A stretch of 64,000 nt of DNA from positions 62,001 to 126,000 of the forward strand of contig NZ_CAJGBF010000012.1 in NCBI RefSeq assembly GCF_904424705.1, read 5' to 3'. Of this stretch, positions 59,751-64,000 are shown one piece after another. Positions within the stretch are counted from its first letter, which is position 1. Every line of letters begins with the position of its first letter. This DNA comes from Rossellomorea arthrocnemi. Its GTDB lineage: Bacteria > Bacillota > Bacilli > Bacillales > Bacillaceae_B. The notes beneath the pieces were generated by a model, which saw only the letters and a program-made list of their open reading frames with translations, was not told the DNA's origin and ran no database searches. The position numbers and the translations under genes were made by a program.

Positions 59751-62217
59751 AATCTTCATCCCCATGTTTCTTTGAACATGTAAGAATGGTGCAGACCGGG
59801 TGTGAAACAATCTTCTTCCCTTTCCAAAGGATGAATGCCCTGATCGTCAAACACTCGGTCATTCCGTGATTTTTGGGGATGTCTGCTGAATAGTATCCGT
59901 CTTCATCCGGGATCGCAGGATTTGGCTGGATGATCGGTTTCAAATGGCCTTCCAGCACCTCAAAATATACTTCTATCTGTTTTGTGCTATCACACTGCAC
60001 TTTCCCAGTGATACATGCTCCACTGCAGTTTACAACCACCGGAACATTCAAGGACAGTTTTGGATGTTCTTGGGATTCATCTGAGATCTTCTTCCCTTTT
60101 ATAGAAGTTCTTTCTTCATGATAAGGAACAACATGGGGACTTATATTTGAAGGCTTTTCTATGTCTCCACTCGAACACTTATCATCATCCTTTTCCTGGT
60201 GGGAAGGGTTACATTCGAATTCACCCCCAACGCCTTCTTCCCCTCTCACTTCGCCATTGGAGTTATCCGGATCCATTTCTTCCAACTCTATCTTTGGATG
60301 TGGGCATGTGCAATGAATCTTGACCGTTTTCTTCTCAAGTTTCATTTCCTTTCCGTCTATCAAGGCTGTTGCCTGAATTACAGCTTCTTCGGATATATGT
60401 GAATCAGGGGTAAGCACCGCTTCATATTCTCCGTCTTCATTCGTTTCGATGATATCGGGTGTAATGGTCGCAACTTCAGGAGTGATTTCCAGCTTGATAC
60501 TCGCATTGCCAACAGCTCTTCCATTACAGGTGAATTTCCCCGTAATCGCTGCTCCCACGCATTCAATACAGTCCGGTACACAGAGTGTCAGCTTAGGCTT
60601 TTTACAGTGGAGACACCCTGCATGAACGAACACCATTTCCGAAACCGCTTTTCCATTTATCTTGGCATTCGCCGTAAATGGCACCTCCCTGAATGGGGTA
60701 TTCGGAGGCACGAAGGCAAGGGTTGAAAATTCCCCGTTCTCATCTGTGCTAACAACAGAGGGCTTAAAGGTTAACACTGGACTCGAAAGCGTGACTTCTT
60801 TTTTTGCCAGTGGAAACCCTTCACATGAAAGACAGCCGGAAATGATTCCTTTACAATTCAGCTTTTTACTCTCTTTGATATGAATCTTTGGATGCTTACA
60901 TCGACAATCGATGGTGATCTCTTTAGTCGCAACGACCAGTTCGCCTTCAATGGTGGCCGTCGCTTTGATTGAAATGGTTTCCGTGACTCCGAGTCTTGTT
61001 CGGAGGATGGTGACGTACCTTCCTTCTTCATCAGTCAATGATGGATTCGGATCGACCTCTACTGCATCGGGTGTCGAAGCCGTTACAATAAACGAAATCC
61101 TCGCATGCTTTACAGGGGTACCGTCGCATGTCAGCCTTCCCGTTAATTTCGTTCCTTCGCAGGTGACGGTCTCACAAGGAACTTCAAGAGATAACTTAGG
61201 CTTTCGGCACTTTTTGCATCCTGCTATAACGTTTTCCCTAGTACTGATGGTTTTCCCATCAATTACCGTTGTTGCTGTATAAGAAGCTGGTTGAAATGGG
61301 GTTCCTTTTCTTACGGTGACAACGGAGGAAAACCTTCCGTTCTCATCCGTAATGGGATTGGGTGTCTGGAACATCAGGATGGATGAACCTGTCAATGTGA
61401 CCGGTACATTCGCCTGCGGGACACCATCACATGTGACTTTGCCAGAAATAGTTGAGCGGCAGTCGATTTTTTTCAGCCTGTTTAACTTAATGACCGGATT
61501 CCTGCATTTCACACAGCGTACCGTCACTTCCCTCGTTTCGGAGACTACCTTAAGCCCGCCGATTTTCGTGACGGCCGTAATGCGAATCGTTTCATTTACA
61601 TCCGGGAACGGAACCAGTGTCGCAGTGTATCTTCCATCACTCAGTGTAATCACTGGATTGGGGGTAATGACAACACGATTGGAAACGGATTCTATAATAA
61701 AAGAGATCGCCGCATTCCTGATCGCAATTCCATCACATACGAGCCTCCCCCTGATCTTTGTACCTTTGCAGTCGACAGGACAAGGAACCGGGTCCAGTGT
61801 CAGCACTGGGTTTTTACAGTGGATGCAATCCACTCTTACAGATATTGAATCATAGATGGTCTTCCCGATGACGACGGCCGTGGCTGTGACAATGACATTC
61901 GGAGTAATCGGTGTCCCGGGCGCTACCGACACCCTCGTCGAAAACCGGCCAGTGCTGTCCGTGACCGGTGTCGGATCATCAAAGACCAAGCCCGCAAACG
62001 AAGATGTAAGTGTAACCGTCACACCTTGAAGGGGCTGATAATCACACAGCACTCTTCCACTGATGACGCCTTCACAGCTGATAGTGCCAATATCGTCTAA
62101 TTGTATGGTTGGATTCGTGCATCCTTCAAATGGAAAGATCCCTGGACATCCATTGGGAGGTAAATCGATTTTGCAATCAATGACTTTACCGTACGTCGGT
62201 TTTTTCTTTTTTCTCAC
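59749..62217 (-). CDS. 822-aa cysteine-rich protein of alternating Ig-like domains
   Basis: No signal peptide or membrane helix. After a basic Cys-containing head (1-36: KVIDCKIDLPPNGCPG) come seven beta-rich domains of 98-104 residues: type A at 37-137, 242-340, 444-541; type B at 138-241, 341-443, 542-641, 720-822; 642-719 is a degenerate, acidic A. Type A starts CxGxISGxVxC and has TDENGRFS; type B has an extra Cys and starts CxGTKLxGRLxCDG. Almost every A or B ends CxxC-(K/R)-x-P. The fold recalls Big_1/carboxypeptidase-regulatory-like modules. GTG 62217 has AAAGGA nine bases upstream; ATG 62226 and TTG 62238 (AGGAG) are alternatives. Cys content plus no export signal suggest a mother-cell-made spore coat or exosporium protein (inference). 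Confidence 0.8.
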   Translation of the reverse strand: MRKKKKPTYGKVIDCKIDLPPNGCPGIFPFEGCTNPTIQLDDIGTISCEGVISGRVLCDYQPLQGVTVTLTSSFAGLVFDDPTPVTDSTGRFSTRVSVAPGTPITPNVIVTATAVVIGKTIYDSISVRVDCIHCKNPVLTLDPVPCPVDCKGTKIRGRLVCDGIAIRNAAISFIIESVSNRVVITPNPVITLSDGRYTATLVPFPDVNETIRITAVTKIGGLKVVSETREVTVRCVKCRNPVIKLNRLKKIDCRSTISGKVTCDGVPQANVPVTLTGSSILMFQTPNPITDENGRFSSVVTVRKGTPFQPASYTATTVIDGKTISTRENVIAGCKKCRKPKLSLEVPCETVTCEGTKLTGRLTCDGTPVKHARISFIVTASTPDAVEVDPNPSLTDEEGRYVTILRTRLGVTETISIKATATIEGELVVATKEITIDCRCKHPKIHIKESKKLNCKGIISGCLSCEGFPLAKKEVTLSSPVLTFKPSVVSTDENGEFSTLAFVPPNTPFREVPFTANAKINGKAVSEMVFVHAGCLHCKKPKLTLCVPDCIECVGAAITGKFTCNGRAVGNASIKLEITPEVATITPDIIETNEDGEYEAVLTPDSHISEEAVIQATALIDGKEMKLEKKTVKIHCTCPHPKIELEEMDPDNSNGEVRGEEGVGGEFECNPSHQEKDDDKCSSGDIEKPSNISPHVVPYHEERTSIKGKKISDESQEHPKLSLNVPVVVNCSGACITGKVQCDSTKQIEVYFEVLEGHLKPIIQPNPAIPDEDGYYSADIPKNHGMTECLTIRAFILWKGKKIVSHPVCTILTCSKKHGDED

Positions 62218-62250
62218 ACTACTCATTCCTTTGCACAAAAACTCTCCTGT

Positions 62251-62278
62251 TATCTTATTCAAAAATGAGTAGGCGGTT
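62251..62278 (-). promoter_or_regulatory. Possible sigma-K-like promoter (weak)
   Basis: On the minus strand AACC (62275-62278), 15 bp, AATAAGATA (62251-62259). This resembles the sigma-K form AC-N16-CATANNNTA with the C missing. It lies 30 bp before the start region. No good sigma-A promoter is seen in the 60 bp after the chaA terminator. Confidence 0.3.
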
Positions 62279-62299
62279 CTCACGGAGTTTATTTTCCAA

Positions 62300-62334
62300 C
62301 AAAAAGACCCGGCAGAAGTTTCTGTCGGGTCTTT
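62300..62334 (-). terminator. Terminator of chaA
   Basis: On the minus strand AAAGACCCGACAGAA pairs with TTCTGCCGGGTCTTT (one mismatch) around a two- to three-base loop, followed by five T residues. Confidence 0.9.
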
Positions 62335-62343
62335 CCGTTACAA

Positions 62344-63402
62344 CTATAGTAAATAAAACCCGATTCCCATGATGAAATATGCCGCAAGAAGCGTCAATCC
62401 TTCAAACCAGTTCGTTTCCCCATCATTGGAAATGACGACAGTAAGTAAAACTGCGGACACCATGGCCACCAGTTCCGGCAACGTAAACACAAGGGACATG
62501 CTGTTTTCAAAAAATAACGATATCAGTACCAGGACAGGGGCTACGAACATAGCTACCTGCAGGGTGGAACCGACGGCGATCTCCACAGCGATATCCATCT
62601 TGTTTTTATACGCCATAATCACCGCCGAAGCATGCTCGGCTGCATTCCCGACGATGGCAACGATGATAACCCCGATGAAGAGCTCGCTCCACCCAAAGGC
62701 TTCCCCGACCTCTTCAAAGGTATGGACAAGGCGTTCTGATACATAGGCAACAGCAACAGTCGAGGCAGCCAGGATAAAGAGGGCTTTCCCTTTACTCCAC
62801 TCAGGCTCCTCATCATGCCCGTGTTCCCCTTCGCCATTCTCACTCTGATACACACCACGATGCGTCACGAGTTTGAAGAACAGGGCAAATAGGTAAAGGG
62901 CGATCAAAATGACCGAAATCCCGATGGAAAGGCTCATTGTCTTCGTTTCATTCATATCCATGGAAAACACTTCAGGGATGACGAAAGCTACGATGATAGC
63001 GAACATTAGGAGACCTGAGTTATGACGGGCATCGAACACATTGAACTTCTGACGCTTGAACTTCACACCCCCGACGAAGAAGGACAACCCGGCAACAAGG
63101 AGCAGATTCCCCAGGACGGACCCGGTCAGTGAAGCCAAAACAACTCCGATCAGACCCGCCTTCAACGCAAAGATGGAAATGATCAATTCAACGGCATTTC
63201 CGAAGGTGGCATTTAAGAGACCTCCTATTCGGGGCCCCGATACAACGGCTAAGCTTTCCGTCGCTCTTCCCATAAACGCCGCCAGGGCAATGATCGTTAT
63301 ACAATAGACGACGAACATGATGACACTTGGCCAATGAAGCAGGGAGCCGATCACGGAAAGCGGGACCCCTGCAAATACAAGGAGAGAAAATACTTTATTC
63401 AC
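62344..63402 (-). CDS. chaA: Calcium/proton antiporter (CaCA family)
   Basis: 352 residues with eleven helices in two inverted halves. The alpha repeats are GGLLNATFGNAVELIISIFALKAG near 55-80 and IVAIVGNAAEHASAVIMAYKNKMDIAVEIAVGS near 250-282, each with the ion-binding Glu (GNAVE and GNAAEH). A His/Glu-rich loop (GEGEHGHDEEPEW) separates the halves. Matches B. subtilis YfkE/ChaA, which expels Ca2+ in exchange for H+. The yfkD neighbourhood supports this. Confidence 0.92.
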   Translation of the reverse strand: MNKVFSLLVFAGVPLSVIGSLLHWPSVIMFVVYCITIIALAAFMGRATESLAVVSGPRIGGLLNATFGNAVELIISIFALKAGLIGVVLASLTGSVLGNLLLVAGLSFFVGGVKFKRQKFNVFDARHNSGLLMFAIIVAFVIPEVFSMDMNETKTMSLSIGISVILIALYLFALFFKLVTHRGVYQSENGEGEHGHDEEPEWSKGKALFILAASTVAVAYVSERLVHTFEEVGEAFGWSELFIGVIIVAIVGNAAEHASAVIMAYKNKMDIAVEIAVGSTLQVAMFVAPVLVLISLFFENSMSLVFTLPELVAMVSAVLLTVVISNDGETNWFEGLTLLAAYFIMGIGFYLL

Positions 63403-63489
63403 GTTAGCGATCCATCCTTTTTTTTATATTTGGTTAAAATAGTCCTGTTTAGACACATTATAGATAGAACCCAATTAGGAGGGATATCC

Positions 63490-63903
63490 ATGGCACAAAC
63501 CTTGAAAGATAAAATAGTCGAGCTTCTTTCTCATCACAAAGTCGGAACTCTTGCCACTATCCGTGACAACAAACCGTATTCACGATTTATGATGTTCAAT
63601 CATGACGATCTTACTCTTTACACGGCAACCAACGAACAGGCACACAAAGCAGAAGACATTGCACAGAACCCACATGTGCACATCCTTCTCGGCTATGACC
63701 ATGATTCCGATCATGAACACTATGTAGAAATCGAAGCAGAAGCATCCGTTGAACACTCCACGGCGGTGAAAGAGAAATTCTGGAACGAACAGCTCAAGCA
63801 CTGGATTCCAAGCGCCGACGACCCGGAATACCTCCTCCTCAAACTCACCCCCACAACCATCCTCTACTACGAAAAACCTGGCAGCGAACCCCAGGAACTG
63901 TAG
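63490..63903 (+). CDS. Pyridoxamine 5'-phosphate oxidase-fold protein (general stress 26-like)
   Basis: 137 residues of the split-barrel flavin-binding fold. KVGTLATIRDNKPYSRFMMF is the first strand pair and flavin loop, followed by LYTATNEQAHKAEDIAQNPHVHILLGY. Such proteins (YdaG-like) bind FMN or F420 and are often stress induced. ATG 63490 is behind TAGGAGGG; the frame is open upstream only by chance over the chaA start. No clear sigma-B promoter was found. Confidence 0.83.
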   Translation: MAQTLKDKIVELLSHHKVGTLATIRDNKPYSRFMMFNHDDLTLYTATNEQAHKAEDIAQNPHVHILLGYDHDSDHEHYVEIEAEASVEHSTAVKEKFWNEQLKHWIPSADDPEYLLLKLTPTTILYYEKPGSEPQEL

Positions 63904-63922
63904 AGAAACTGTGTGAGGACGT

Positions 63923-63987
63923 TTGAGGGACGGACCTCTAAACAGGGGAAGCAAGATGTTTATTTCAGTTTTTTGAGGGACGGACCT
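63923..63987. repeat. Two direct copies of the GAGGGACGGACCT repeat
   Basis: TTGAGGGACGGACCT occurs at 63923-63937 and again at 63973-63987. The second is followed by TCGAAAGGATCGA at the window edge, resembling the first half of the hairpin at 51669-51700, so another hairpin probably continues outside. Confidence 0.75.
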
Positions 63988-64000
63988 TCGAAAGGATCGA

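Noticed and set aside
63403-63489. Sigma-B promoter for the stress-protein-like PNPOx gene
   Set aside because: No GTTTAA/GGGTAT pair with the right spacing was found.

Overview
The window reads as the chromosome of a spore-forming, low-to-mid GC Bacillaceae (Bacillus/Rossellomorea-like). Support comes from Shine-Dalgarno sites of the AGGAGG type, many intrinsic terminators, a PdaA-type muramic-lactam deacetylase, the yfkAB/yfkD/chaA neighbourhood known from B. subtilis, an SE1561-family protein and a perfect CcpA (cre) box. No tRNA gene, intact rRNA gene, insertion sequence, phage or CRISPR array was seen. Genus assignment is inference.

Layout. 0-6 kb: small metabolic and membrane genes (TIGR02206 membrane protein, SDR with divergent WYL regulator, nucleoside hydrolase, MBL hydrolase, VOC protein). 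5.8-14.3 kb: a carboxylic-acid catabolic locus (acyl-CoA ligase, acyl-CoA dehydrogenase, thiolase, CoA-transferase; separately a 3-hydroxyacyl-CoA-dehydrogenase-like SDR) with a CBS-PAS-PAS-AAA-Fis sigma-54 activator. Both catabolic units carry textbook -24/-12 promoters and a shared upstream palindrome TGTCC-N7-GGACA, so they form one regulon. 14.6-17.1 kb: DeoR-HTH/Cys-rich regulator, PepSY membrane protein and His-tailed FixH-like lipoprotein, probably metal related. 17-23 kb: DUF3891, MFS/TetR, MarR with divergent cidAB, GH3 hexosaminidase. 23.3-25.4 kb: AT-rich accessory patch with a P-loop kinase whose 3' end abuts a 5S rRNA remnant plus terminator, and small membrane proteins.

25.5-35 kb: mqo, MMPL exporter with MarR regulator, GntR regulator with fatty acid hydroxylase, ABC-2 exporter. 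35.6-44.7 kb: a sugar locus made of a ChvE/GguA/GguB-type ABC importer under a cre-controlled promoter and a downstream three-component sensor operon (membrane-anchored sugar-binding protein, LytS/YesM-like kinase, YesN-like regulator) ending in a XylF-like lipoprotein. 44.8-47.8 kb: an ABC-F ribosome-protection gene behind a transcription attenuator with a tiny leader ORF, then a TerC-family gene behind a possibly structured leader.

47.8-64 kb: Old Yellow Enzyme, RlmCD, AlkA-like glycosylase, PdaA, DUF2935, DUF4825 lipoprotein, class I fumarase, GNAT, SE1561, yfkAB, a 57-aa membrane protein, yfkD, an 822-aa cysteine-rich protein built of alternating Ig-like domains, chaA and a PNPOx-like protein.

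The most unusual items are the alternating-domain cysteine-rich protein between yfkD and chaA; several intergenic arrays with a fixed period of about 20 bp but different core words; a dispersed 13-bp word (AGGTCCGTCCCTC) confined to the last 12 kb; the sigma-54 regulon; the ABC-F attenuator; and the 5S rRNA remnant.
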